A DNA stretch of 64,000 nt from Dioscorea cayenensis subsp. rotundata (GCF_009730915.1 NC_052477.1:29088420-29152419), one strand, 5' to 3'. Numbered from the stretch's first letter, positions 35,342 through 52,900 are shown. Translations and numbers: made by a program. The notes: a model not told the origin generated them from the sequence alone.

Positions 35342-35593
35342 TAATTCTATTTTTTGATTATAAATTTTAAATTAATATTAATAAATCTACACGATTTTGT
35401 GGTTTCTAATGAGAAAATAATAATAATTATTGAATATTGTAAAAAAAAATTAAACATTGTGACCCGGTTGAACTGCCCGGGTCACCGGGTTTTTTAACAC
35501 CCGGGTCAATGGGGTATACCCGGGCCGGCCACATGGCCGGTTTCTGGTTTTTCCGGTTGAACCGGCCGGGCCGGTCCGGGTCTAACAACCTTG
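34702..35593. mobile_element. Non-autonomous Mutator-like (MULE) element with 9-bp target duplication
   Basis: The left end AAAGTTGTCAGACCCCCGGC and the right end, read as reverse complement, CAAGGTTGTTAGACCCGGAC, form diverged terminal inverted repeats. The GC-rich subterminal arms extend about 90-130 bp and the interior is very AT-rich. Both sides are flanked by the identical 9-mer GTGAAGAAC (34693-34701 and 35594-35602). A 9-bp duplication with GC-rich inverted ends is typical of Mutator-like transposons. At 892 bp with no ORF it must rely on a transposase from elsewhere. A long (AT)n tract lies inside at 35270-35337. Confidence 0.8.
35270..35337. repeat. (AT)n microsatellite, about 66 bp
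   Basis: A nearly pure TA dinucleotide run inside the MULE-like element. It is the longest such run in the window. Length variation between individuals is likely. Confidence 0.95.
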
Positions 35594-35602
35594 GTGAAGA
35601 AC

Positions 35603-36069
35603 TGAAAGACGCCATTGAGTTAGATTACCTTCATAACTTCATTTGGTAATTTTTAAAATAAAATTTAGCAATTTTTTTTTAAAATAGTTATCAACCTATT
35701 CCTATATTATATAATATATAAATAATAAAATTTATAAATCATGACTAAGAATGAACCACGTCTTGGTTCTATAATAGTTATTATCGGAACGAGTTTACAA
35801 GATTACTCTCTCGGTTCTCATTAAGAAAAATTGGTTAAAATCAGTTAATTATCTATATTTTATAAAAAAATTCATTATTAGCCCAAAACTACACTTATTT
35901 AAAATTTCACTAAGTGGAGTATATGATTTAATGCTTAATTGATTATAATTTATTGGAAACTATACAAGTACATTAAATTAAAGCTTAAATTTGGGGAAAA
36001 AAATTATTTAATAATGCAAAATTTCTAATGTTACAAGTAAAAAGAGACGAGTGAGTATATTTATAATCA
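35603..36069. other. AT-rich spacer
   Basis: I see nothing beyond AT-rich intergenic sequence between the MULE-like element and the plastid rDNA relic. Confidence 0.5.
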
Positions 36070-36070
36070 A

Positions 36071-36390
36071 TTAGCACGGAATCTCTCATCTCTAAACCTA
36101 TTAACGCGGCTTTTTCACCGAGAAAAAAAGTTTATGATCCGTGGGCCTTCTATCTCCATGGGACATTGCTCCATCAGGCTTTCACCTATTGCAAAAAAAT
36201 TCCTCACTACTGTCTCCTATAGAAGGCTAGACTATGTCTCAATTCTAGTGTGGATGATCATTCCCTCGGACCCGACTACTGATCATCGTCTTGCTTTTAG
36301 CTAATCAAACACGAGTCCCTCGAGCAAATTCTTTCTTTTTGCTCCTCAATCTAAGAGGTATTAGTAACTATTTTCAGTTGTATCTCTTAT
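36071..36390 (-). pseudogene. Nuclear plastid-DNA relic: 16S rRNA gene fragment
   Basis: Read on the plus strand, this stretch follows the reverse complement of plastid 16S rDNA: GTGGGCCTTCTATCTCCATG, CATTGCTCCATCAGGCTTTC, CCTCACTACTGTCTCCTATA, TGTCTCAATTCTAGTGTGG, GATCATTCCCTCGGACCC, CTACTGATCATCGTCTTGC, and TTTTGCTCCTCAATCTAAGA. These correspond to conserved 16S positions around the GCATGCTGCCTCCCGTAGGA region. Most differences I can see are C-to-T or G-to-A. About 20-25 bp are missing after the ATCATCGTCTTG block. It is an old, non-functional insertion of chloroplast DNA (NUPT). The ends are approximate. A mitochondrial 18S source is less likely because the wording follows plastid 16S throughout. 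Confidence 0.85.
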
Positions 36391-36575
36391 ATAAAATATT
36401 TGTTTTAGAAAGAACCTAAAATTGAACTTTTTAAATTCATGAAAAATAATAGTACAAATGTTTCAAAATATTAACTAAGCATATATATACATATCTTTAA
36501 CTACCCATAAACAACGGACGGTTGTTGTAAAAAAACAAACTATGCACAAGCGACAATTTGATACGCATGAGCTAT

Positions 36576-36659
36576 GATTGCATGAAAACGATAACGAATG
36601 TTCAGGAAAACGACAATGACCGCATGAGAACTATAACGAATTTTCCGGAAAACGACAAC
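36576..36659. repeat. Two tandem copies of a 42-bp unit
   Basis: 36576-36617 and 36618-36659 are direct copies with several substitutions (GCATGAAAACGATAACGAA against GCATGAGAACTATAACGAA). A partial third copy (GATCGCA) follows. It lies about 310 bp beyond the stop codon of the dehydratase gene. The function is unknown. Confidence 0.75.
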
Positions 36660-36971
36660 GATCGCAGCTCAACAGCGGGCCAGTTTGTGCCTTTATAATT
36701 ACTGTGGATAATTAAAAAATACAAATATATATATGAAAAAAAAAAAAATGGATTTTTCATCAGCTTCATGAGAACAGAAGGGAAAATATTTTATTATACT
36801 TCAGAACAACCTTTCTATATATTTTTCTTGAAAAAGATAATCCTTTTGAAAACTCATCTTTCTCTGTCATCCCTAAAACCTGCTGGATTTTACAAACTGA
36901 AACACTTCACAATCCAAAGAAAGAAAGTAAAATGAACTGATAAAATTGTCTATGGGCATGGATTAAGTCAA

Positions 36972-39900
36972 TCAAGCTTGACTGGTGTCCATTGGATAGC
37001 TCCCTAACACCCTTAGGAATGTCGCGAACTCCTGTCCGAATAAAAACTCGTATTTGAGTAATTCTGACAGTCAAAATGCCGTGCTGAGATTATTGAGAAA
37101 TCATACCTTGAGATGCTTTAGTGCGTTCTGCGCAACTGATGAAGCCATCGATGATTCAAAATCTACATAAAATAGGTAGTCGAAACAGCTGCAAAGAACA
37201 CGGCAAAAATCAGATATGCCACAATAGATGGTTATGGTGAATATGTTAGCATAAGAACACAGAAAGGGATTGGCGATAACTACTTAGATCCATCTTTTCC
37301 ATCATGCTCGGCGCCACGTAAAAGCCTATTTTGCTGAGGACGACTTTCAATCTGAGGTGATGAAACATGAATGAATTATAAGGCTAAAGAAAATAATGCA
37401 TTGATCAGAATGATACAGTTAATAAAAGTACAGATATCAACCTTTGAGAGGTTGATCTTTCGCAAAGCAAAGACAGCTAGTGCCTTGAAAAGCTCACCGG
37501 GGCCTTCTTCGAGGGAGAAGACTATGCTTGTCTGAGAATCATATGAAAAAATAACTCGTAAATCAATAGCATCTATATTAAGAACTGGAAAACAAGTTGA
37601 TCAAAATTATTGTGGTATGAAATTGAGAAATGTGTTATGAGGACATACCTTGAATGGTTTTTCAGTACCCGGAATAATAGGTTCTCTAGCGAGCATTAAG
37701 AAGCGAGTGATATTATCAGAGTCATCCTATGGAAAAGCAGCATTTAATTGAACATATAGTATTAGATACAACAAATTTTAGCAATAAATTGTAGCATACC
37801 TGAATATCTCGGGCAAGGATATTTAAACCATAGAGTTCAGCTGCTAATGAACTTGCAACAGCACCAGCATCTTCAAGCTTGTTATCAGCAATAAACTGCA
37901 GTGGATACATATATTTATTAAAGACGCACTATGGAAATGTGCAACCCTAGCAAGGTAAATGCTTTATCTTAAATACACAGAGGCGAAATGTATTGATTTA
38001 GTGTGGGGTGCGGATGCAATTGAATGCAACACCTGAATCTTACCTTCGCAGCCCCAGCTGTATCATCAACATTTTCTCTAACAACCCCCAACTTTGCTAG
38101 GGTATGCTCACATTGCGCAAGAGCCTGAAGTTAAGATTTAATCAGCACATTTGCATATTAGCACATTAACAGTGATACTATCAAATCATACTTATTTTAG
38201 AGGAATGCACCTGAGGGTGACTAAGTACTCGTCGGAGTTGTTCTAATTTCACGCCATGGTTAGCTAATAAGCAGTGACAAACAGCATATTTCACTTCCCC
38301 TACAATATGCAACTTATGGCGAAGTAAAAGATCATAATTCCGATGAATACTACCGCCAAGTGAGTTCTCAATTGGTAGAACAGCTCGGTCAACATTCCAC
38401 TTCTCAACAGCCTGCAAAGCATTAAGAAAAGAAGATACGAAAATCTAAAGCATACTCGTTTGCCATTTTTTTTTTTTTCAAAGGGATATGCTTTGCCTAA
38501 TCAATTCAATGGGATATGCCTCTGCATAATCAATTTCACATTCAATCAATCAAAGGCCTGACACCCAGAAACATTATAATTGGCAAAGAGTTCATAAAAA
38601 TCATTGTTCTAGGGCGAAATTTTAACTCCAGCCCATTTAGGGCTACATGCTACACAAACCATTAAAAAAACCCAATACAAAAGTAAAAGAGTAGCACGCA
38701 AAATGCATAAATAAAAGCAGATCTGCAAAGAAATGAAGAAGATGACACAGATAAATTACAAACATCACCATGAAATCTCTTGACTGAATTTGACATGGCT
38801 GGATGGTGGAAGATTTAAAGGAAACAGAAAAAAACTATGTTACTTGTATATGAAGGTGAAGATGAAAATTCTTGTAATACAGCAAGCTAAGAGTGATTGG
38901 GGAAGATGATTGGTTGGTTAAAACAAAAAAGTGATAAAAAATTTCTTCCATTAAGAGAGGAAAGAAGGAAGCAAATATACATGTGTTATTAAACAAGAAT
39001 AAAACAATTAATCTGCCCTGCAAACAGCCAAAAGTTAAATATTTTACTCAAAATTTGAGAGCAGCATGTCCTTTCCTCAGACAGGACCACTCAAGATATC
39101 TCCAGATAGCTCAATATGTCAGCAGCAGAATGCTTAACGGTAATACCGTGATAAAATAATTTATCCTCACGAAATTTTATTTAGATTTTCCGGGATCAAA
39201 GGCTGTAAACCAACTCATCTTGATCAGAAGCTACATTTGCTGAAGGAAACAATAAAGGAGTGGGAGCGTAACACTTCAGTATATATTTATCTCTAACTTG
39301 CCAGAATGCCAAACTGTACAGTCCAAAAAAGTAAAAGATTCATAGAGAAAGATTCAACCTGCAAATCCAACTGAGATAAAGATTAAAGAAAACGTGGAAC
39401 AACCAATAGCCACGAGAAAACTCAACGTTGCAACGAATGGTGCAAGAAGTTGAGATACTTTTAGCTATGCTCTTGGCCATAAAGAGGCAATCCTGTAACT
39501 AAGTGGTAGAACTGTAGATAAAGAAGAGAAAGCCTACATTTCTGAAGACAGGGACAAGTAAAAGCACAGCATAAAGCTCATCAAAAGTATATTAACAGGA
39601 TATAAGCCGGAGAAAAGTCTTATGGAGATGCTTTCATCCGAGTCTATTTCCACCACACCCTTGTCATTAGCCAACTAATGGAAGTGCTTAAATTGACATT
39701 TACTCCAACATTTTTCATCATAAGCTACAACTAATCAAGAAAACAACTTCCAAACAAGCATGAATTAAATACACACATAACAATCACTAGACATGATACA
39801 TGCCATTATAACAAGCAAAGCTGAGTTTTTTAGACAAAGAAACAAAATAATCGAATCTAAGAAACATAAAGAACACTACTCACTTCAAAAGCATTCTCAA

Positions 39901-40471
39901 ACGTTGCGCAAGGAACTGCCTCACAATTCGGGTACGCCTTCGCCGCAGCAGATTCACTATAAGCACCAGGAAGACCCTAAAACACGAACAACCCCAAATC
40001 CAACAGGTTACCAATAAAATAAAAAAGAAAACACAAATTCAACCAGAATTCCCAACCTGGTAAGCAACTCGAAGCCGAGATCCATTGCCACCACCGGAGA
40101 GATCCACACGAGAAAGAGGCCCTTAATGAAAAGAAAAAGAAAAGATTAGATTAGAATCCCAAATGAACAGTACTATAACCTCAAATGCCTCCATTTCTCC
40201 ATAATCGTAGCTCACGAGGAAGTGTTGAAGGGTCTTTGGAAGCAAACTCAGAAGAAGAATCAAGAGAGGAACGATTCAGATCGATAGAGGAACCGGTGCT
40301 ATTGAGGACGCTACCATCTCCGTCAGCTCCTCCGGTTCGGACTGAAGCCAAGACTAGGGCTTTCCGGCGAGGTTTAAGAAAGAGCCTAGATGGAGCTTGG
40401 ACGGAGCTTCTCTCGGCTTCGAGGGTTGGAGAGGGGACGGAGTGGATCCACGAAGCTCGAGTGGCCGCCAT
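36972..40471 (-). CDS. Arogenate/prephenate dehydratase (ADT), plastid phenylalanine synthesis
   Basis: Eleven predicted exons in coding order are 40471-40216, 40121-40057, 39976-39884, 38411-38211, 38124-38044, 37895-37800, 37726-37649, 37531-37442, 37351-37284, 37188-37107 and 37031-36972, coding for 389 aa with all phases closing. The enzyme decarboxylates and dehydrates arogenate (or prephenate) to phenylalanine (or phenylpyruvate). Residues about 1-90 look like a plastid transit peptide. The PDT domain starts [18 protein letters not shown] and includes [18 protein letters not shown] and the catalytic TRF in [11 protein letters not shown]-terminal ACT domain, the Phe feedback site, has [14 protein letters not shown] and KIESRP. 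It ends [19 protein letters not shown]. The intron-rich layout and sequence are closest to Arabidopsis ADT2/ADT1. I used the GTGAGC donor after exon 1 (giving [11 protein letters not shown]), because continuing past it meets a stop. A start 18 nt further upstream (MVHTTA) is also possible. Confidence 0.93.
38412..39883 (-). other. Large intron 3 of the dehydratase gene
   Basis: This intron of about 1.47 kb separates the exon ending FENAFE from the exon starting AVEKW. It has a T-run near 38470 and otherwise ordinary intron sequence. No nested gene or recognisable transposon is seen. Confidence 0.7.
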
Positions 40472-40489
40472 CGCCGTCGTGTGAACCAC

Positions 40490-42590
40490 CTTTCGCCTTC
40501 TCTTTCGAGCTCTCTTTCTCCGTTCAGGTTTTAACTTTGGATCCGAACGTCACTTGAAAAACTCACCCTAACATCACACTTTCCTACGTGGCTATTGTTT
40601 ATTGGATGATATTGCTTTTAATAATAAATAAAGGTATATCTTAATGATTTTTCTCTAAAGTTCATTGTCTGTTAATGTTGGTTATACCTACACTTTTAAA
40701 TAATAAATCTTATCAAAATTTAAGTAAATTTCACTATGAAAATCTTATTAACTGTGAGTTATTATTACTTTAAATTATTATTTTTTTATAAAAATATATT
40801 TTTTATCTTCACTTAAATAATTTAAAATATATTTTTATAATAATATAAATAGTGACTTTCTCCCATTGCCATTTATATATATATATATATATTCATAAAT
40901 AAAATTATTTATAAACAATTATTTATTTTTTTTTAAATGACAATATTTATTATTTTTTTAAACGGCAATATTTACTTGGCTGGATTCAAGGCATGCTTAT
41001 TGTTGTCTTGGAATTTTGTTGAGTAATATATATCTAGATAAGCATAGGCGGAATCAAGGAGGGAATTTTGTTGAGTAATATATATATATATCATATTATT
41101 AAAATATTAATAATTATAATTTAGGTATGAAAAGTGATATTCTTTATTTATTTATTTTAAAATTCTACCGATACTATTTAAAATAAATTAAATGAAAACA
41201 ATAAAATCAAAATGTGATAATAACAACTAATACGGCTAGCCAATCATAGATCTTCAAATATTTTTTCTTTTAAATTTAATATTTAAATTTGTTTATATTG
41301 AACTTATCAATATATAATTATCGATTTTCAGGATATTAATGTAAAAATAATAATAAAACTTTACAAAAAAAAATATATAATTGCTTCCGCAAAATTTCTA
41401 GAAAAAATTATTTTAGGTCGTGTCGATTAGTGAGTTTTCTCCTTGTCCAATCTTGCTTATGTTTTATTTTTCATCAAAATTTATCTTTTTTTTATATCTA
41501 ATTTAATTTGTTTAATTTTTTGTGTGATTATCTATCAAATATTGTTTGATTATTTGTTGTGAAAATCGTTAGATATATTATAATTAATTGTTATAAAATT
41601 TTGATTATTCATTAGATTATTTGTTAAACAATTATTGTATTTAAATAATTGAACTAGATTTTGAATTTGTGTTAAATTGTTTTTTTTTAATTTTATTATT
41701 TATTAATTTAGTGCTTAACTAATTGTTAATTACGTAGATATGATAGGTTTTTAAGTGTAAATAAAAATTTTTGGATCGATATATATTATATATTATTGAA
41801 TAATTGATTTCAAATTTGAATTAATAAAATTGTTCAATATTAATAAACTTTTTAAATTTAAATTCAGCACACTTTTAATTTTGGTTCTAGTTCCGTCACA
41901 GACTCACAGTAGATAAGAAAACCCCTTAATTTATTATATTGTATTTGGTATCACCATGTATAACAATCATAAGATATTCTTACTTGACAACAAACAAGTT
42001 GAAATTTTATTACTATTTTGAAACTCAGATTAATTAATATTTATTTTTAAAATTTTCATTAAAAAAAGTATATATATATATATATAATAAAAAGGGGATG
42101 AGTTTTTTTCAACTAACATCCGTAGATTTATTTACGGATGTTATTTTTAACCATTAGATTTGAATCCAATGATGATAAACTATTTCAGTAATAATATTAT
42201 TATATTTATAAATAGTAAAAAAATAAAATATAAAGTGCATCCCGAACAATCCAATTTTTACATGTGCAGTATAATCTCCGCTTGATCTACAGTGAATATA
42301 AAAACAAACACCAACTAAGCTAAAAACATTAAATGATTAACCTAGAGATTGGTGGTTGGGAACTTGGGATGGCTATGCGCGTGTCGAATAAGAGGCGTTG
42401 AACATATTGGCTAACATCAACCGTTGATCTGAAGGCGGCTAAAATCTCAGCCGTTCGTTGTCCGAAACCAACGACTTTTCGCGGGAGCACCAAAGCAAAC
42501 ACAAAAAAGAGAGAAACTGAGAAACGAAAGATCTCAGAGACGAAGTAGTTCAGCGAAATCGAGCGATTTCAGTACCTTGATCGATCCGAG
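40490..42590. other. Divergent promoter region between dehydratase and MAP kinase genes
   Basis: This 2.1-kb AT-rich region separates two genes pointing away from each other. It holds AT tracts at about 40877-40892, 41078-41091 and 42069-42086, and a short hairpin-ended repeat starting near 42088 (listed separately). About 80 bp directly before 42591 are probably MAP kinase 5' UTR. No coding gene is seen. Confidence 0.5.
42088..42260 (+). mobile_element. Fragment of an (AT)n-flanked, hairpin-ended repeat
   Basis: It starts directly after an (AT)n tract. A near-perfect hairpin lies at 42115-42142 (AACATCCGTA with TTACGGATGTT), followed by ATTTTTAACCATTAGATTTG. The same order (AT tract, GGGT or GGGGATG, CATCC-type hairpin, TTACGGATRTTATTTTT, then GATTGAAATTCAATG-like) is read on the minus strand from about 57872 down to 57780, so the two are copies of one repeat family. 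The right end is not defined. Confidence 0.5.
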
Positions 42591-45362
<2,772 letters not shown>

Positions 45363-46418
45363 GCAAAAAAATAATGAATCCATAAATTTATTGTTTTAAA
45401 TTGTTTGTGATTTGCCACTAAGTTGTTTAGATGACAAAGTATGATAATTTCTACATCCTGCATTGCTTTGTATCCTCCATGTGTTTAGCTGGTTGTTGGT
45501 CTTCTCTTTGTATCTTGTTTGTAATTGGTGTGTGCTGCCCAAGTACATAGTTGGATTGAAATTGGTCATACCTGTGCTTGTGCACTGGTTAGAATTTGCT
45601 GCAATATTTGTAACACAATATTTATATGTTGAACAAGTGTATGTAAATGTGAGTACATATATCATATATGATTTTTGAATAATGAAGTGTTTTTAACTCT
45701 TGGTGTAATTATTTTCTTATGCAAGTATATACTTTATTTGCACTAGCCTATGTTAGTTGTAGAGACGGGTGCCAATAAATCATTTTATTTTATATGATTC
45801 GATTTTAGCATTCAATGCCAAATATTTTCTCATTTGTGTGGTTTGAATTTGCTCTAGAGTTTGCAAATGTTAAAATTTAACTTAACCAATATAAATTTAA
45901 GTAAATAAATAAATAAAGTCAACTATATCGTTTTATTAACGATTGATATATATATATTCATAATCTGTCATTCATTTGAATGTCAGCTAATAAATATAAT
46001 TAATTAAAATTATTATAGAATAAGATATAATTAATATTTATAACTTTTAATAAAAAATTAAACAATAAAAACATGGTCTAGGTCAAGAATTCCATGCCAA
46101 TCCGGTTCCTTTTACATAAAAACACACATTTTTATTATGCCTATAATTGAAGTAAAGTAGTACTATATAAATTGAGAGAGCTTTGAGACATTGAAAGAAA
46201 CCAGAAGCAAATTCACACACAATGTTCTTCTCCATATAGATGACATAATATTCAGTGACCACAGGAAACAACCAAACATCGAGAAGAACAAGGGAAATCT
46301 AATTAAACGGAAAATAACATTGAAGTTCTTATTACAGAGACATTTTCCCTTGATTCTTGGTTTTAGCCCCAAAAATAAAATCCAAAAAAGTTCCCCACAG
46401 GTCAATCCCACTGGTCCT
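45363..46418. other. Convergent 3' regions of MAP kinase and ascorbate peroxidase
   Basis: MAP kinase 3' UTR probably runs to about 45720. AT-rich spacer follows, and the ascorbate peroxidase 3' UTR (minus strand) occupies roughly the last 250 bp. No further gene is seen. Confidence 0.55.
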
Positions 46419-48562
<2,144 letters not shown>

Positions 48563-48750
48563 TTTCACTGTTGATTTCACTGCAAAAACACCGATCAAAC
48601 AGAAGATCAACCAAAAAACCAGCAACAAACGCAGAGATTCAAGGGATTTCGAATCGATCGCATTCTCACCCCGAAAAATCTTCGAACCAAATCGAGGGTT
48701 TCGCACGGCCACGAGCAAACCACGCTCCCACCCTCCATCGCATTCCATCT

Positions 48751-48782
48751 CTTTATATTAGTATCCCTTGAGAGAAGGTTCT
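48751..48782 (-). promoter_or_regulatory. Ascorbate peroxidase TATA box and heat-shock element core
   Basis: On the minus strand the motif TAATATAAAG (48751-48760) lies about 190 bp before the ATG. Directly upstream at 48773-48782 is AGAACCTTCT, which fits the nGAAnnTTCn heat-shock element core. A heat-shock element beside the TATA box is known for Arabidopsis APX1, so heat or oxidative induction is likely. This is inferred from the motif only. Confidence 0.5.
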
Positions 48783-48789
48783 AGTAGTC

Positions 48790-49965
48790 GTTGTCCACCG
48801 TCCGATTGACTTTATTTAACGGATGAGATTGTTCTGGATTTGGACGGTCTGATTTAGAAAACGTCACGGTGGGTGGAATCCTTAATGACAATAATACCCA
48901 CAAGGTTTGGAAGGAATGGGTCGGGATCTATGGGGGTGAAAGGGTCATTGTAGTTTAGTTAAGGGTTTTTTTTAGTGTGAACGCGGTACATGTCAGATGA
49001 TTCCATCGCACTAATGGAAGGTAATGGTGAGGTTAATGATGCCACGTGGCAGTAAATTGGTGGTGGATTGACTGAACTTTTGGATATTCATGTCATGGAA
49101 CTTGGTTGGGGGGCCTGATGTTTTTTTTTTGGACATTGGTTTGGTTTTAGTAGTATTTTATAGACATTTTTTTGAATTTTTTAAATGGGAAAAATAAAAA
49201 TCAAGGATGGTTTTCCTTTTTACCTTTCCAAACATAAATATATATATATATTATTGGCATAAAATAATTGGGAAAGAAATACTCTCGGAATACTATGGAG
49301 AGTTTAATGTCTGATAAATAATTTGGAATTTTCTAAATTTTATTATTCATTATGTTGTTTGTTATAAATTATTTAAATTGTTCCAAAAAAAAAAAAAAGT
49401 TCTTACATCAAGTTGGAGGTCTTGCTCAATGTTTAATTAGGGATGTAATGCATAATAAATTCAATAAAATTTTAAAAAAAATAAAAAAAATTAGGCAAAT
49501 TTTGCTTAAAGAACAGCTCATGGAAATTTAGAAATAGACAATATAAGATTGCAAATGATATTTGCAAGGTTGGGTAACTGAACTGGTAATCCCCAAGTTT
49601 CAGTGACATAAATCAGTGATATAAAAATGGCCACAAACAAACCTACATACAAAATCATAACATACATTTGACCACCCAAAAAAAAAAAAAGATGCTCTGT
49701 ATCTTGTTGAATAGACTAAAAGGACACAATATATATATATGATTCATTTTTCCAATTTATCAAGAAATTTGTAACAAATAATTGATGCTTTAAAAAGGTT
49801 ACCACTAACAAGATTATAAATATGTAACTCTTCTTTTTTACAGGGTGTTACTGGGAGACTGTAAATTCAAAAGCTCAATGATTAATCTGAACACAAACCA
49901 TGGCATGAAGTTATTCAAGCATTGGTTTGAATTTCTTTTGTGGCTTCTGAAGTCCATGATCTCTT
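48790..49965. other. APX upstream region and 3' flank of DUF155 gene
   Basis: The region holds the distal APX promoter and the probable 3' UTR of the DUF155-like gene (minus strand, near 49750-49965). AT tracts occur at 49236-49250 and 49731-49740. No coding sequence is seen. Confidence 0.5.
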
Positions 49966-52900
49966 TCACATTGAAGATATTGGAGATTCCCGGGCAATGT
50001 TGAAAACAGAAATAAGTATCTCCACACTAATCAGAATAATAATGAGCCATTCCAAGAAATCAGATTTTCTATTTTGAAGAATTTCTTGGAGGAACCGAAT
50101 ATTGTGCTGCAATGAGGACGTTATGCGTATAAGTTATGAGAAACAACTTGAATGGAATGCATGAGAAAATTATTGATCACAAACAAGAAAGAGATTCAAT
50201 GTACCTCAACAAACTTTAGCTTAAAATCAAGGCTTCCAAATCTTTGAGTCAGCTCGTATTCATCCCTAAGATACTCCCATATCTGAGCATAATTAGCATT
50301 TTTCCAGGCAATGTCTGATCTGAGGTCAAGCAAATGTAAAACTAATTAGATAGAACCCACTATGCCCAACAAATATGGTGATAATGAAAATAGTAGAGAT
50401 TGGTGCATTACTCTTTGTTTATGTCGTCTCGGAATCTTAAACTATTCAAGCTTATCTATCAGAGAACTATATTCGCAGACAAGGCCAAAGCTAATAAAGC
50501 ACATAAGTCACTTCACCTGAATAGATGACTCTGTGGCTTCCATTTTCCAACTTGGTAAGGGGATGAAGCTAAGGAACATGCATGTGACTGAACATCAAAT
50601 TGCTTGATCATAATGTAATGCATATCCACAACCACAGACACAGCACTTAAGATGGTTTAAAAAAATCATCAACCATAAATAAATAAAAGAAGAAAATAAG
50701 GTGAATGGGCAACACCATTAATTAGCTTAATTTTTCAACTACAGAGAAATTAGTCAGAATAAGTATAAAAATGACCAAACTGATATTAGTATTTTGCAAA
50801 GGCTGCATTAAATATCTATTTAGTTGAAATGAGAAATAAGATGATGATGTGCTAAATTCTTCCAACAATCTAACAAACCAAACCTTCTTAAACGCATATA
50901 GCAGCAAAATGTAAAGTTTATGAGAAGAGATGATTTAGGATCAAGATACTTAGAATTTACAATCTGAACCAGTAATCAGTAACACTTGAATTGGGAGTAT
51001 TATAAGAGAAGCACAAATCTATTCAACAGAGAACAGATTACTTCAGCTTATCACCTTCAGATGGTTAGCAAATGCAACAACCAAAGTGAAACAAAGTTAA
51101 TAATACAGTTTCTGTGATTCCTGAAATAACTGTTTCAATTAATTTTATATGATATGAAGTGCTAAGCCTAGTACCCTACCTTGTTCTAGCCATTATCGAG
51201 GGGGCTCAATGTAACTTATCAGTCAATTTCAGAATTAAGACAACTTTTTTATACAATAAAAATATGTATATGAGATGGAAAAGAAAACTAGATGCTGAAA
51301 AAAGTATTTTTAGCAACCTTACCTCTCAAAAACACCTAGTTTAAGAATGACATCAGCTAAGTTGGAGTTTGCCTTCCCCACAAGTTGGAAAAGTTTTTTT
51401 CTTTGCATAGTGAAGGTACCAGTTTTCTCCATACCACGGTTGATGTCTGTGAATTCTGCAACCATTCCATCAACCTAAAGCAAAAATTGTCATAAATCCC
51501 TCAAATGCCTAAGAACATATTTTGATGCAGAATTAGATTACCACATACTTGTCTAATGTAATAGTCTAGAGCAATACTTTGCCCAAGAACACTTCCAATA
51601 GTTCGGATTCCATCAATGCTCAAATTTTTCAGCATAATATAATCAAGTCCACCTTGCATCCAGGTCTCCAAAGACGGTTTCTCTACCACCGCATAATCTA
51701 TAATACCAAAAGACAACGTAAGAAATATCAACATGATTCATAATAGAAGAGATGGAAGATAGAAATCTCAAAATGCATGCATGATCATTTACCTACCCTA
51801 TTGCACAAACAAACTACAAACTATAAACTATAATGATTCAGAAATATTGATCATGACAACAGTGACAAATAGAATTTTTTTTATCTTTAAAAACTTGTAC
51901 CGCACCAGTAGGGAAAAATATGTGCCTATCTTATCGGCAGGCACCGTGAATATGTAACTTGTGTTTAGAGCTTTGCACACTTCTATTCCATATTTCCATT
52001 TGGATCACAAGACTAATTCACTGAAACTATAATGAACCATCCACTCAACTAAAAGATGACATACAAAAGAAGAACAACCTTACAAACTTGACATACATAC
52101 CATCCTTTCTCATCTCAGGTAGCAAACCTGATGCATGTTTCTCCACTATTTTCAAATATCCATCAGCTTCATGATCCGAAACATTGAAAAGAACAACAGA
52201 ACCATATTGGAAAACAACCATATAGTGGCAGTAATTCTCATTCCCAAAACCAGCCTCGAGGCCCTGTAGGAATCATTGAAGACACACATTCATTCAAATG
52301 AAACACAACATAGAGCATGCCAGTGGATATGAATAAGGCTATCATTGCTCACTAAACCAATACATGACATCAATGACACCAAATCATACAATATCACATG
52401 ATGAGATGAACTACTTCCTTCCAAATTATAAACAAAGTAACCAGTGCCTAAAAGAAGCACACCAACATTGTTACACCTACGAAATGCAACCATTCCCTAA
52501 ACCTGTTAACAGATTGTTAAACTAAGCCAGAACAGATTCCATGGTACAACTAATGCAATCTTAACATCAAGCTATACAAAATCACACAATAAGAAAAACT
52601 ATTCCCTGCTCATAACCATACATGAAGCAGCCATTATTTCAAAGAAACATAACTGCATTGTTACAGTAAACTAATACTGGCTCCAAGCCACCATTAATGC
52701 ACTCTAACTTCAAACCTTACAATCTCAGCAAAAAAATCTTCACACTCTCAATTATGATCAACTAATGCCAAGGATTTGATACTTGAATTTTACTCAGTAT
52801 CAACAAAGAATTTACTCTCATAAAATAAATAAAATGAAAGGATTCACAGAAGCTTACATGAGGCTCAGCCTTAATGTCAAAGAACCTAAGAACAACATAA

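Noticed and set aside
36071-36390. Functional small-subunit rRNA gene
   Set aside because: Only about 320 bp of a gene of about 1.5 kb is present, with heavy decay and an internal deletion.
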